Below, piece by piece: positions 1 to 8,965 of a stretch of 64,000 bases of DNA. The position numbers and the translations under genes are program-made. The notes below the pieces were generated by a model. That model was given only the letters and a program-made list of their open reading frames with translations. It made no database searches and was not told where the DNA came from. Source of the stretch: Rhodospirillales bacterium (GTDB lineage Bacteria > Pseudomonadota > Alphaproteobacteria > Rhodospirillales > JASLQF01); NCBI GenBank assembly GCA_030744625.1, contig JASLQF010000057.1, positions 1-64,000 on the forward strand, written 5' to 3'. How positions within the stretch are numbered: position 1 is the first letter of the stretch; each line of letters opens with the position of its first letter.

Positions 1-369
1 CGACACCCCGTAAAGGGTATCGCCGGCCTTCACCACGTGGCTGCGTCCGCGCGGCAGGACGATGCGCTGTCCCACCGCCAGGTGATAGGGCGGCCGCAGC
101 CCGTTGGCGTCGATGATGGCGCGCACCGGCACCCGGTGGCGCCGCGCCAGGGCGTGGACGGTGTCGCCGCGCCCGACGATGACGGCGCCGGCGCCGACGA
201 AGCGGCGATCGCTTGCCGGTGGCGGGCGCTCCGCCGGCGGGCGGCTGGCCGAATGCGGCCCGGAACCGGGCGGCGGCCATTCGACCCAACCGCACCCGGC
301 CTCGGCCAGAAGGGCACCGGCCACAAGAACGGCCCCGGCGACCCTCGTCACGACACCGTATGTATTCAT
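1..369 (-). CDS. nlpD: LysM-domain lipoprotein, NlpD-like (partial)
   Basis: N-terminal 123 codons of a cell-wall protein; the rest lies beyond the left edge. A hydrophobic leader ends in an AGC lipobox-like site with Cys26, suggesting an outer-membrane lipoprotein. After a Pro-rich linker comes one complete LysM motif (about residues 64-106, beginning VGRGDTVHALARRH and ending VGQRIVLP) and the start of a second (HVVKAGDTLYGVS). LysM binds peptidoglycan. Position directly downstream of surE-pcm matches nlpD in many proteobacteria, where the C-terminal M23 domain activates amidases. That domain is not visible here, so the NlpD call rests on the N-terminus and context. Confidence 0.72.
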   Translation of the reverse strand, partial: MNTYGVVTRVAGAVLVAGALLAEAGCGWVEWPPPGSGPHSASRPPAERPPPASDRRFVGAGAVIVGRGDTVHALARRHRVPVRAIIDANGLRPPYHLAVGQRIVLPRGRSHVVKAGDTLYGVS

Positions 370-415
370 GGTCTGGATTATTCCCGAGGGCAGCTCCGAC
401 TTCAACGCCCGAGCG

Positions 416-1054
416 TCATTCGGGCTCGACACCGGCCACCAGGGGGACGAAGCGCGCCGCACCCAGGTCCTCGGTGTCGGCGCCGTCCTCGGTGCGGCGC
501 ACGCGCACCAGCCGCTGGTCCCGCTCGCCGATGCCCACCGGCGCCACCATGATCCCACCCACCGCCACCTGGGCGAGCAAGGCCTCGAGGATGTCCTCGC
601 CCGCCGCCGTCACCATGACGCGGTCGAATGGCGCCTGCTCGGGCCAGCCGGCGGTGCCGTCGCCAACGCGCGCCGTGACGTTGGTGAGGCCGAGCTTGGC
701 GAGGCGCGCCTCGGCCTCGCGTAACAGGACCGGGTGGCGCTCGACGGTGTAAAGGCGCCGGCACAGGTGGCAGAGGACCGCCGACTGGTATCCCGAGCCG
801 GTACCGATCTCGAGCACCTTGTCACGGTCCCCGACCTCCAGGGCCTGGGACATGCGCGCCACCACGCTCGGCTGGCTCACCGTCTGCTGGCGTCCGATGG
901 GCAGCGCCACGTCTTCGCTGGCCCGGTCGCGGAACGTCTCGGGCACGAACAGCTCGCGCCGCACCCGTTCCATGGCGGACAGTACGCGGGTATCGGTGAT
1001 TCCCGCCGAGCGCAGTTCGAGGACTAGCCGGATGCGCCGCGCCTCGGGACTCAA
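416..1054 (-). CDS. pcm: Protein-L-isoaspartate O-methyltransferase
   Basis: 212 residues, the usual family length. The enzyme uses S-adenosylmethionine to methylate L-isoaspartyl residues in damaged proteins so they can revert to aspartate. The N-terminal PCMT signature (RRELFVPE, then GRQQTVSQPSVVARM around residues 54-68) precedes the SAM-binding motif VLEIGTGSGYQSAVL near 80-94. Its ATG overlaps the surE stop in an ATGA arrangement, so the two are translationally coupled. A second, diverged member of the family lies at 37055-37705. Confidence 0.95.
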   Translation of the reverse strand: MSPEARRIRLVLELRSAGITDTRVLSAMERVRRELFVPETFRDRASEDVALPIGRQQTVSQPSVVARMSQALEVGDRDKVLEIGTGSGYQSAVLCHLCRRLYTVERHPVLLREAEARLAKLGLTNVTARVGDGTAGWPEQAPFDRVMVTAAGEDILEALLAQVAVGGIMVAPVGIGERDQRLVRVRRTEDGADTEDLGAARFVPLVAGVEPE

Positions 1055-1833
1055 TCCAGAATCCCCTTGAGGACGCGCAATGTAGGCCGGTGGGTGAGGT
1101 CCATGCTGAGCGGCGTGACGGATATGGCGCCCCGGGCCACGGCCGCGAGGTCGGTGCCACGGGCGAAATCCTCCGCCTCGCGCCAGCCCGACAGCCAGTA
1201 ATAGGGGCGCCCGTAGGGATCGGTGCTTTCGGTAAACCAGGTACCGACGCGCCGCCGCCCCTCGCGCGTCGCCTCGACGCCGGTCACGGCGCCGGCCGCT
1301 ACGTCGGGAAAATTCACGCTCATGAGTACGCCCGGCGGCCAGGGCACGGAGACGAGGCGGCCCACGACTTTTTCCAGGTGGTGTTCGGCCGTCGTCCAGC
1401 GAGTGCGGCTGCCGTCGCTGCGCTCCTGGCTCAAGGCGATTGCCGGCACGCCGAGGAGCGTCGCCTCCATGGCCGCCGCGATGGTCCCGGAATAGGTGAC
1501 GTCTTCGCCGAGATTGCCGCCCCGGTTGACACCGGAAAGCAAGAGGTCGGGCGGCTTGTCCTTCATGATTTGGCGGAGCCCCAGCATGACGGCGTCGGTG
1601 GGCGTGCCGTCGACGGCGTAGCGGCGCGCCGCCAGGCGGCGAATGCGCAGCGGCCGGCGCAGGGTCAGGGAATGGCTGGCGGCGCTTTGTTCGACCTCGG
1701 GGGCCACCACCCAGACCTCCTTGGCCATGCGCCGGGTGACGCGGACCAGCATCTTCAGGCCCGGCGCGTGCACGCCGTCGTCGTTGGAGATGAGAATACG
1801 CGCCTTGGCGAGGTTGAGCGGCTTATCGAGCAT
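1051..1833 (-). CDS. surE: 5'/3'-nucleotidase SurE
   Basis: 260 residues. SurE is a metal-dependent nucleotidase acting on nucleoside monophosphates. The diagnostic N-terminus [13 protein letters not shown] (about residues 13-25) supplies the metal-binding Asp pair, and [21 protein letters not shown] holds further active-site residues. I chose the ATG at 1833 because it gives the normal N-terminus; the longer open frame to 1899 would add an Arg/Pro-rich stretch lying inside serS. The gene overlaps the end of serS by 11 bp and the start of pcm by 4 bp, consistent with one transcript. Confidence 0.95.
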   Translation of the reverse strand: MLDKPLNLAKARILISNDDGVHAPGLKMLVRVTRRMAKEVWVVAPEVEQSAASHSLTLRRPLRIRRLAARRYAVDGTPTDAVMLGLRQIMKDKPPDLLLSGVNRGGNLGEDVTYSGTIAAAMEATLLGVPAIALSQERSDGSRTRWTTAEHHLEKVVGRLVSVPWPPGVLMSVNFPDVAAGAVTGVEATREGRRRVGTWFTESTDPYGRPYYWLSGWREAEDFARGTDLAAVARGAISVTPLSMDLTHRPTLRVLKGILD

Positions 1834-3298
1834 GGCCGCCGATCGTTTCCAGCCCGCCCATGTAGGGCCTGAGCGCCTCGGGCACGGCGACCGAGCCATC
1901 GGCCCGCTGGCCGTTCTCCAGGATGGCGATCAGGGTACGCCCCACGGCCAGCCCCGATCCGTTGAGGGTGTGCACGAAACGGGTCTCCCGCGTCTCCTTG
2001 GAACGGTAGCGCGCGCCCATGCGCCGCGCCTGGAAATCGCCGCAGTTGGAACACGATGAAATTTCCCGGAAGCGGTCTTGCCCGGGCAGCCACACCTCGA
2101 TGTCGTAGGTCTTCTGCGCCGAAAACCCCATGTCGCCGGTGGCCAGCGTCACCAGCCGGTAAGGAAGGCCGAGGCGCTTCAGCACTTCCTCGGCGCACGA
2201 CGTCATGCGTTCCAGCTCTTCGTCGGAGTCTTGGGGACGCACGACGCTGACCATCTCCACCTTGGTGAACTGGTGCTGGCGGATCATGCCGCGGGTGTCC
2301 TTGCCGGCGGCGCCGGCCTCCGAGCGGTAGCACCAGGTCATGGCGGTGAAGCGGCCCGGCAACGCGTCCTCGTCGAGGATTTCCCCGGCCACCAGGTTGG
2401 TCAAGGGCACCTCGGCGGTGGGGATGAGCCAGTAGCGGTCCTCGAAGGCGCCGCTCCTGAGGGCCTCGCTGGTGAGATCACGGTCCATCTTGACGCCCTC
2501 GGAGATCTTCTCGCGGGCCATCTTGAACTGCTCGGCGGGGGAAAGGTTGTCGAGCTGCAGCTCCGCCATGCGGCGGTCCGCCCACTCCTCCATGCGCCCG
2601 CTCACGTGCTCGTTCAGGCGGTCCACGTCGAGCTTTTGGGTCTGGAACAGGTCGTCGCCGAACTTGGGCAACTGCCCGGTGCCGAACAACGCCTCGTCGC
2701 GCACCAGGCTGGGAGGGTTGACCTCGGTGTACCCGAACTCGGAAGTGTGCATGTCGAGCATGAACGAGGCCAGGGCGCGCTCCATGCGCGCCAGCGCGCC
2801 CTTGAGGATGACGAAGCGCGCCCCCGACATGCGGCCCGCCCGCTCGAAATCCATGAGGCCGAGATTTTCTCCGATGTCGAAGTGCTCGCGCGGCTGGAAA
2901 TCGAAGGCCGGGGCCTCGCCCCAGCGCCGTTCCTCCCGGTTGGAGTCCTCGTCGGCGCCGTCGGGGACGTCGTCGGCCGGCAGGTTGGGGATGGCGGCCA
3001 AGGTCTCCTCTAGGGCGGCGGCGGCGCCGCGCGCCTCTGCGTCGGCGGCGGCCTCTTCCTCCTTGGAGCGCGAGACCTCGGCGATCAGCGCCTCGGCGTC
3101 CTCGCCCCTGGACTTGGCGTTGCCGATCTCCTTCGACAGCTTGTTGCGCCCGGCCTTGATCTCCTGGGCCCGGGTCTGCGCGGCGCGGCGCTTCTTGTCG
3201 AGCTCCACGAGTGCGGCGGCGGCGGGCTCGGCGCCACGGCGCGCCAACCCGGCGTCGAAGGCCTCGGCGTTTTTTCGTATCCACTTGATGTCGAACAT
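1823..3298 (-). CDS. serS: Serine--tRNA ligase with an extra internal segment
   Basis: 491 residues, about 65 longer than typical bacterial SerRS (near 425). It charges tRNA-Ser (and initial tRNA-Sec) with serine. The N-terminal long coiled-coil arm is at about residues 30-100; the class II catalytic core follows, with motif 2 ([13 protein letters not shown] then [10 protein letters not shown]) and motif 3 ([17 protein letters not shown]). The additional length lies at roughly residues 221-287, between [13 protein letters not shown] and [15 protein letters not shown], two stretches that are close together in most SerRS. The insert is charged and helical-looking. It remains in frame and both flanks are intact, so the enzyme should be functional. 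Confidence 0.96.
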   Translation of the reverse strand: MFDIKWIRKNAEAFDAGLARRGAEPAAAALVELDKKRRAAQTRAQEIKAGRNKLSKEIGNAKSRGEDAEALIAEVSRSKEEEAAADAEARGAAAALEETLAAIPNLPADDVPDGADEDSNREERRWGEAPAFDFQPREHFDIGENLGLMDFERAGRMSGARFVILKGALARMERALASFMLDMHTSEFGYTEVNPPSLVRDEALFGTGQLPKFGDDLFQTQKLDVDRLNEHVSGRMEEWADRRMAELQLDNLSPAEQFKMAREKISEGVKMDRDLTSEALRSGAFEDRYWLIPTAEVPLTNLVAGEILDEDALPGRFTAMTWCYRSEAGAAGKDTRGMIRQHQFTKVEMVSVVRPQDSDEELERMTSCAEEVLKRLGLPYRLVTLATGDMGFSAQKTYDIEVWLPGQDRFREISSCSNCGDFQARRMGARYRSKETRETRFVHTLNGSGLAVGRTLIAILENGQRADGSVAVPEALRPYMGGLETIGGHAR

Positions 3299-3374
3299 GG
3301 CCTGTCCGTTGGCAGGGGGGCGCGCCGCCCGATTTTATAGGGCCTCGGCGCCGGTTTGAGAAGAGCGCCGCCGC

Positions 3375-4205
3375 TCAGGCGGAGAAGTCGGTTTCCTCGT
3401 CGAGGTCGTCGTCGTCCGCCTCGTCTTCCTCATCGTCGGCGTCACCTCGTTTCTTCTCCACGATGCGCACCGAAATGATGGAGATCTCGTAGAGCAAGAT
3501 GGTCGGCAGGGCGAGGCCGATCTGGCTGATGACGTCGGGTGGCGTGAGGATGGCGGCGGCCACGAAGGCGAGGACGATGGCGTACTTGCGCTTCGCCTTC
3601 ATGCCCTCGGAACCGACCATGCCGACCCGCGCCAGCAGGGTCATCAGCACCGGCAACTCGAAGGTGAGTCCGAAGGCGAAGATCAGGCGCATGACCAGGG
3701 ACAGGTACTGGTCCACCTTGGCCTCGAGCTGGATGGGCAGATCGCCGCCGCCGCCCATGGCCTCGAAGCTCAGGAAGAACTTCCAGGCCAGCGGGAAGAT
3801 GAAGTAGTAGACCAGCGCCCCGCCCAGGAAGAAGAGGATCGGCGTGGCCACCAGGAAGGGCAGGAAGGCGCGTTTTTCGTTCTTGTAGAGGCCGGGCGCG
3901 ATGAACATCCATATCTGGGTGGCGATGAAGGGAAAGGAGAGGAACAGCGCCGCGAAGAACGCCACCTTGATGTACGTGAAGAAGGCCTCGTGCAGCGCCG
4001 TGAAGATGAGCCGCCGGTCGCCGCCCAGCTCGTTGAGGATGTCGGCCAGCGGGCGCACCAGAAAGTCGTAAATGTCGGCGGAGAAGTAGTAGCAGACGAA
4101 AAACAGCACGAGGATGGCGATGACCGAACGCAGGAGACGCCGGCGCAGCTCGACCAAGTGATCGAGCAGCGGCATCTTGGTCTGATCCAGGGCTTCCTCG
4201 GCCAC
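3375..4205 (-). CDS. tatC: Sec-independent protein translocase TatC
   Basis: 276 residues, polytopic inner-membrane protein with six predicted membrane segments. TatC with TatB forms the receptor for twin-arginine signal peptides. The signature near the N-terminus (MPLLDHLVELRRRLL) and the conserved first-loop region (FLVRPLADIL) are present. The C-terminus is a cytoplasmic acidic tail (DADDEEDEADDDDLDEE). The start is a GTG six bases after the tatB stop; the next in-frame ATG (4175) would cut ten residues and is less likely given the coupling. Confidence 0.96.
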   Translation of the reverse strand: MAEEALDQTKMPLLDHLVELRRRLLRSVIAILVLFFVCYYFSADIYDFLVRPLADILNELGGDRRLIFTALHEAFFTYIKVAFFAALFLSFPFIATQIWMFIAPGLYKNEKRAFLPFLVATPILFFLGGALVYYFIFPLAWKFFLSFEAMGGGGDLPIQLEAKVDQYLSLVMRLIFAFGLTFELPVLMTLLARVGMVGSEGMKAKRKYAIVLAFVAAAILTPPDVISQIGLALPTILLYEISIISVRIVEKKRGDADDEEDEADDDDLDEETDFSA

Positions 4206-4211
4206 CGCCGC

Positions 4212-4622
4212 CTAGCCGCCCGCCTTGCCGGCGGCCCTCGCCTCTTCCCCGTTGTCCGCCGCGTCGTCGGTACTCTCCGGAGTCTTGCCCTCGGGGGCCT
4301 CGGTTCGCGCCGCCGCGTCCAGGTCCGCTTCGATGTCCGTCATGTCCAGGTCGTCCGCGAAGTCGCCGGCCGGATCGATGGCGCTTTCGATCTCGCCCGC
4401 GATATCGAAATCCTTGGTCGATTCGAACTGTTTCTTGACGTCGTCGAGCTCCGCCTCGCGCATCATGTCATCGAGGCCGCCCTGGAACTCACGGGCTAGG
4501 GAGCGCGCCTTGCGTACCCAGGCCGCCACCGTGCGCATGGCGCCCGGCAGGTCCTTGGGGCCGATGACGATGATGACAAGAACCGCGACGATGAACAGTT
4601 CCTGCCAGCCGATGTCCAACAT
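4212..4622 (-). CDS. tatB: Sec-independent protein translocase TatB
   Basis: 136 residues. One N-terminal membrane helix (MLDIGWQELFIVAVLVIIVIG) is followed by the PKDLPGAMR hinge and an amphipathic helix, then an acidic, poorly conserved tail, the standard TatB plan. TatB pairs with TatC to recognise Tat substrates. It lies between tatA and tatC in the usual order, 43 bp after tatA and 6 bp before tatC. Confidence 0.95.
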   Translation of the reverse strand: MLDIGWQELFIVAVLVIIVIGPKDLPGAMRTVAAWVRKARSLAREFQGGLDDMMREAELDDVKKQFESTKDFDIAGEIESAIDPAGDFADDLDMTDIEADLDAAARTEAPEGKTPESTDDAADNGEEARAAGKAGG

Positions 4623-4665
4623 GGCGGTTCATTGCTCCCGGCGGCCGACGGCGCCACGCGGGCCA

Positions 4666-4917
4666 CTAGCCGTTCGCCGCCTGATCTTTCGGGGGCGGGG
4701 TTTCGCCGACGTCCGCGGTTTCCGAGTGCAGGGACTTTTGTTCGTCCACGGGCTTGGCGGGCTCTTCCGCCTCGGATTCCTCCTTCATGCCCTTCTTGAA
4801 GGATTTCAGGCCCTTGCCGAAGTCGCCCATGAGCCGGGAAATCTTGCCGCCACCCCCGAATAGGACGAGGACCACGGCCAGGACGATCAGCCAGTGCCAA
4901 ATACTGAATGTACCCAT
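4666..4917 (-). CDS. tatA: Sec-independent protein translocase TatA
   Basis: 83 residues. A short N-terminal membrane helix ([17 protein letters not shown]) leads to the conserved [12 protein letters not shown] amphipathic segment. TatA oligomerises to form the translocation path for folded proteins. The ATG at 4917 is chosen because it puts the membrane helix at the N-terminus; the open frame continues upstream to 5022 without family similarity. First gene of tatABC. Confidence 0.95.
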   Translation of the reverse strand: MGTFSIWHWLIVLAVVLVLFGGGGKISRLMGDFGKGLKSFKKGMKEESEAEEPAKPVDEQKSLHSETADVGETPPPKDQAANG

Positions 4918-5075
4918 GTCGGTTCTCTCACCCTGTTCTCGCGCGGTTTCGGTCGGCGGATAATGGCAGAAAGCCTTGCAGGGGGCAACGCCGGCCGCCG
5001 GGCAGAGGTGATTAGCTGACAACCACTCGAGATGAGCCGCGACAATGCTTGTGGGGCTTGTGGGGAAAAATCCGG

Positions 5076-5630
5076 TTAATCATGCTCGCCTCGAATGTAG
5101 GCGACGGTGGTGTTGTAGCCATCTCGGGTCAACCGGCCGACATTTACCTTGAGCTGTTCCTTGGTCTGCCCCGGAATGCCCAGTCCGCTGATCAGCAGGT
5201 TGCTCATGGTGAAAACCCCGCAAATGGCGCAGGCGTGATAAAGCGCTTGCGGGCTCCAGCCGGCGTCATAGACGCTATCGGCGTCTTTTTGCGTCATCTT
5301 GCTGGACTCCCGGCTGAGCTTGTGCACGAAGCGCAAAACCGCCCTGAACTTGTCGGAGACGGGCGCCGCCTCGAGGTCTTCCATCAATTGGCCGATCAGG
5401 CCCTCCTCGATGCCGAAGGCCTCGGCGATGCCGGCATGTTCGCCATAACAGTAATCGCAAGCGTTGAGCCCCGAGACATACGCCGCGATCAGCTCGCGCT
5501 CGCCTTCGCTGAACGGCGAGGGCCCGCGCATCAAGATTTGATGATAATCAGCATAAAGCGCGCCCAAATCGGGCTCGCGCCTGAGCACCATCTTTAAATC
5601 GGCGTCGGGCATATCCGTTAGAAACGACAT
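5076..5630 (-). CDS. AhpD-like peroxidase-related protein (carboxymuconolactone decarboxylase family)
   Basis: 184 residues. The family includes AhpD-type alkylhydroperoxidases, which use a CxxC pair and a nearby His. Here the motif is CDYCYGEH (about residues 77-84), intact. The start at 5630 is supported by a GAGGAG ribosome-binding site nine bases upstream; an earlier in-frame start at 5696 lacks one. It lies between scpB and tatA, which are neighbours in many relatives, so it looks like an insertion into a conserved block. Likely role: peroxide or other oxidative defence; the physiological substrate cannot be told. Confidence 0.85.
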   Translation of the reverse strand: MSFLTDMPDADLKMVLRREPDLGALYADYHQILMRGPSPFSEGERELIAAYVSGLNACDYCYGEHAGIAEAFGIEEGLIGQLMEDLEAAPVSDKFRAVLRFVHKLSRESSKMTQKDADSVYDAGWSPQALYHACAICGVFTMSNLLISGLGIPGQTKEQLKVNVGRLTRDGYNTTVAYIRGEHD

Positions 5631-5724
5631 CGGGCATTGCTCCTCATTCTGCTCCGCGAATTCGGCGGCGTTTATCGGCCAGCGCATTAAGGTCAATCCG
5701 AGACACTATCCGCCGCTAACCCTC

Positions 5725-6390
5725 TCAGCCGTCGCCGCCGGGCTCCAGGGGCTCGGGCTGTTCGTCGGCGTCCAGGTCTCCGTCCGCCGCCGCGTCCTCG
5801 GCGTCGGCGTTGGCGTTGGCGGCGGGCCCGCCCGGCATCGGATAGGCGTCAAGGGCTGGCCGGGCGTCGAGGAGCCCCGCCGCCTTCAACTCGTCCATGC
5901 CGGGCAGGTCGCCGAGCCCTTCCAGGCCGAAGTAGTCGAGAAACTCATCCGTGGTGCCCCAGGTGACCGGGCGGCCCGGTGTACGCCGCCGCCCCTTGGG
6001 CCGCACCCAGCCCGCCTCGAAGAGCGTGTCGAGGGTGCCCTTGCTCAGGCCGACGCCGCGGATTTCCTCGATTTCCGGCCGCGTCACCGGCTGGTGATAG
6101 GCGATGACCGCCAGGGTCTCGACGGCGGCGCGCGACAGCCGGCGCGCCACCTCGGTCTCCCTTGTGAACAAGGCGGCCAGGTCCGGCGCCGTGCGAAAGG
6201 CCCAGGACCGGCCCGCCTTGGCCAGGTTGACGCCGCGCCCGGCGTAGGCGGCCTGGAGTTCCCGCAACAATTCCTCGAGGTCCGCCTCCTCGGGCAGGCG
6301 CGCCGCCAGTTCCCGTTCGCTCACGGCCTCGGCCGAGGCGAACAGGATGGCTTCCAGGAGCCGCAGGTGCCGGCCGTCGATGTCGCTCAT
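5725..6390 (-). CDS. scpB: Segregation and condensation protein B
   Basis: 221 residues. ScpB is the winged-helix partner of the SMC-ScpA condensin that compacts and segregates the chromosome. Characteristic stretches are LLEAILFASAEAV at the N-terminus, AVIAYHQPVTRPEIEEIRG in the middle and RPVTWGTTDEFLDYFGL near residue 165. The last 50 residues are an acidic, Ala-rich tail. Its ATG overlaps the scpA stop by 4 bp. Confidence 0.95.
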   Translation of the reverse strand: MSDIDGRHLRLLEAILFASAEAVSERELAARLPEEADLEELLRELQAAYAGRGVNLAKAGRSWAFRTAPDLAALFTRETEVARRLSRAAVETLAVIAYHQPVTRPEIEEIRGVGLSKGTLDTLFEAGWVRPKGRRRTPGRPVTWGTTDEFLDYFGLEGLGDLPGMDELKAAGLLDARPALDAYPMPGGPAANANADAEDAAADGDLDADEQPEPLEPGGDG

Positions 6391-7220
6391 GGTTCCCCGT
6401 TCCCCCCCGGCCCTTCGTCGTTGCCGCCGCCAGCCCCGCGTCCAGCACCCGTGGCGCGCAGGTAAATGGGCCCGAAAGCGGTGTCCTGGCGCAGCTTGAG
6501 CTTGCCCTCGCGGGCCAGCTCCAGGCTGGCCGCGAAGGTCGAGGCGAAAGCCGAGCGCGACGGGGTATCGGGGCCGAGGCCGGCGGGCAGGAAGCGCCAC
6601 AGGCTCTCCCAGTCGGTGATACCGCCGAGTACGCCGCGCAGGCTCCTCAGGGCCTCCTCCATGGACAGGTATTCAGTCGGCTCGATGTGCAGGGTGCGCC
6701 CCTCGACGCGCCGCCGCTGGTCGCCGTAGGCCTTGAGCAGCTCGAACAGCGTTGCCTCGTAGACCGGCCGGGTGGTGGCGGTGAAGCGCTCCGGCGCGCC
6801 GCGCGCCAGGACGTCCCTGCCCAGCCGCGGCCGCGCCATGAGGCGCGCGCCGGCCTCGCGCATGGCTTCCAGGCGCCGCAGCTGGAAGGCCAGGGCCTCC
6901 GCCATCTCCTCGCCGGAGGGTTCGTCCTCGGCGCCGCTGTCGGGCAGCAGCAGACGCGATTTCAGGTAAGCCAGCCAGGCCGCCATAACCAGGTAGTCGG
7001 CGGCAAGTTCCAGATTTGCGCGCCTGACGCGGCTCACGAATTCCAGGTACTGGTCGGCCAGCTGCAGGATGGAAATCTGGGTGACGTCCACCTTTTGCTC
7101 GCGCGCCAGCGCCAGCAGGACGTCGATGGGACCCTCATAGCCCTCGATATCGACGACGAACCGACTGTCCTCGGGCACGCCCATGAGGCGCGCCTCCTCG
7201 AATTCCTCACCGACTTCCAT
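6387..7220 (-). CDS. scpA: Segregation and condensation protein A
   Basis: 277 residues. ScpA is the kleisin bridging SMC heads. The N-terminal signature (FVVDIEGYEGPIDVLLALAR) and AADYLVMAAWLAYLKSRLLL are present; the C-terminal winged helix occupies roughly the last 80 residues. I placed the start at 7220, where a GAGG site lies six bases upstream inside the end of the protease gene; the frame is open to 7328 but that part has no family resemblance. A Gly-rich tail ends the protein. Confidence 0.94.
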   Translation of the reverse strand: MEVGEEFEEARLMGVPEDSRFVVDIEGYEGPIDVLLALAREQKVDVTQISILQLADQYLEFVSRVRRANLELAADYLVMAAWLAYLKSRLLLPDSGAEDEPSGEEMAEALAFQLRRLEAMREAGARLMARPRLGRDVLARGAPERFTATTRPVYEATLFELLKAYGDQRRRVEGRTLHIEPTEYLSMEEALRSLRGVLGGITDWESLWRFLPAGLGPDTPSRSAFASTFAASLELAREGKLKLRQDTAFGPIYLRATGAGRGAGGGNDEGPGGNGEP

Positions 7221-7230
7221 CAAATCCTCG

Positions 7231-7911
7231 TCAAACGCCGACGGCCGCGAAGATGACCTGGAGCAGAAACCGCGCCGGGACACCCACGAGCCAGGAAAAG
7301 ACATGCAGGTCGAGGCCGAGTCTGCCACCGATCCACGGCAGGATAAACAGGATCCCGAGAATAATGAATATCCCGGCCCGTTCCAGTCTGGCCAGCGGCT
7401 CGGCGAGATACCGGGGCAGCAGGCCGACGGCGACGCGCCCGCCGTCGAGCGGCGGCAGGGGCAGCATGTTGAATACGCACAGCAACAGATTGATCCATAC
7501 CGAATTGAACAAGTTGTGGGTGACCCATTCGCGCGCCTCGCCGTCCAGCAACGGCGCCGCGTGCAACAGGACCGCCGACGCCACGGCCAGCGCCAGGTTG
7601 GTGCCCGGCCCGGCCGCCGCCACCAGCACCATGTCGCGGCGCGGGCTGCCGAGGCGGGAGAAGATCACGGGAACCGGCTTGGCGAAGCCAAATGCCATGC
7701 GCCCGCCCGAGATAAACAGCAGTATGCCCGGCAGCAGAATAGTGCCGAAAAGGTCGATGTGGCGGAACGGATTGAAGGTGACCCGGCCCATGCGATACGC
7801 GGTGTCGTCCCCCAACCGCCACGCCACCCAGCCGTGCGCCGCCTCGTGCAGGGTCACGGCCAACAGCAGGGGTATGGCCCACACCGACACGAAGGAAAGG
7901 ATGTCATCCAC
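7231..7911 (-). CDS. Site-2 protease family (M50) membrane peptidase
   Basis: 226 residues, multi-pass membrane protein. The zinc site is HEAAH at residues 22-26 in the first membrane segment, and the third ligand motif is NMLPLPPLDGGR (about residues 150-161). These define the M50/S2P intramembrane proteases. There is no PDZ domain, so it belongs to the short group rather than RseP. The gene overlaps nagZ by 8 bp and carries the scpA ribosome-binding site near its stop. Substrate unknown. Confidence 0.9.
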   Translation of the reverse strand: MDDILSFVSVWAIPLLLAVTLHEAAHGWVAWRLGDDTAYRMGRVTFNPFRHIDLFGTILLPGILLFISGGRMAFGFAKPVPVIFSRLGSPRRDMVLVAAAGPGTNLALAVASAVLLHAAPLLDGEAREWVTHNLFNSVWINLLLCVFNMLPLPPLDGGRVAVGLLPRYLAEPLARLERAGIFIILGILFILPWIGGRLGLDLHVFSWLVGVPARFLLQVIFAAVGV

Positions 7912-8965
7912 TTGCGGTCACCTCGCCGTCGTCGAAAAGGTTGTCGAGCCGGGCCAGTGCGTTCGCCGTGTTCAAGGCCACCGGCGCCCGCCACCTACCG
8001 GCGCCTCGCGCCAGACGATCCAGCGCCGCGTCGGAGAGAGGGCCGGTGGCCGCCGTCACGCTCTCCATGTCGGCGAGTTCGCCGCTGCAATGGAGCACGA
8101 CGTCGCACCCCGCGGCGAGGGCCGCCCGGGCGCGCCGGCCGATGTCCCCATCCAGCGCCTTCATGGCAATGTCGTCGGAGAGCAGCACACCGTCGAAGCC
8201 GATGGCGCCGCGGATCGCCTCGGCGATCACCGGCGCCGACGTGGTGGCCGGCCTGTCGGGGTCGATGGCCCGGTAGACGACGTGGGCGGTCATCGCCCAG
8301 GGCATGTGGTTGAGCGCCCGGAACGGCGCGAAATCGACGGCATCGAGATCGGCGAGCGGCGCCTCCACCACGGGCAGGGCCTCGTGGCTGTCGGCCGTGG
8401 CGCGACCGTGGCCGGGAATGTGCTTGATCACCGGCATGACGCCACCGTCGAGGAGTCCCTCGCAGACCGCCCATCCCAGGAGCGCCGCCATCTCCGGCCG
8501 GCCCCCGTAGGCGCGGTCGCCGATGATTGGATGGGCGTCCGGCTGGACGACGTCGAGGACCGGCGCACAGTTGACGGTGATGCCGAGCTGGAAAAGTTCG
8601 GCGGCGATAAGGTGGGCGTTGAGGCGCGCCGCCTCGATCGCCCGGTCGCGGTCGTGCCCGGCGATCTCGGCGAAGCGCCGGGCCGGCGGCGCGGCGCGCC
8701 AGTGGGGCGGCCCCAGCCGGGCGACGCGCCCACCTTCCTGGTCGACAAGCACGGGAGCGTCGGCGCGCCCCACGCAATCGCGCAGTTCGGCGACCAGGTT
8801 CCGCACTTGGTCCGGGTCCGTGCAATTGCGCGCAAAAAGAATGAATCCCAAAGGATCGGCGTCCCGGAAGAATCGCCGCTCGGCATCGCTCAGGACCGGC
8901 CCGCCGCAGCCCAGGATGGCGGCACGGGCGCGGTGCCGGGGGGCCTTATTCTCCGGGGAGGACAA
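7904..8965 (-). CDS. nagZ: Beta-N-acetylhexosaminidase NagZ
   Basis: About 353 residues, glycoside hydrolase family 3. NagZ removes N-acetylglucosamine from muropeptides in cell-wall recycling. The N-terminal LGCGGPVLS and LGFILFARNC, the catalytic-loop motif KHIPGHGRATADSHEALP and the nucleophile region FDGVLLSDDIAM are all present. No ATG or GTG lies near the expected N-terminus; the best start is a TTG at 8965, inside the end of the SPOR gene (20 bp overlap). The frame is open far upstream but those codons belong to the SPOR gene. Confidence 0.92.
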   Translation of the reverse strand: MSSPENKAPRHRARAAILGCGGPVLSDAERRFFRDADPLGFILFARNCTDPDQVRNLVAELRDCVGRADAPVLVDQEGGRVARLGPPHWRAAPPARRFAEIAGHDRDRAIEAARLNAHLIAAELFQLGITVNCAPVLDVVQPDAHPIIGDRAYGGRPEMAALLGWAVCEGLLDGGVMPVIKHIPGHGRATADSHEALPVVEAPLADLDAVDFAPFRALNHMPWAMTAHVVYRAIDPDRPATTSAPVIAEAIRGAIGFDGVLLSDDIAMKALDGDIGRRARAALAAGCDVVLHCSGELADMESVTAATGPLSDAALDRLARGAGRWRAPVALNTANALARLDNLFDDGEVTASG

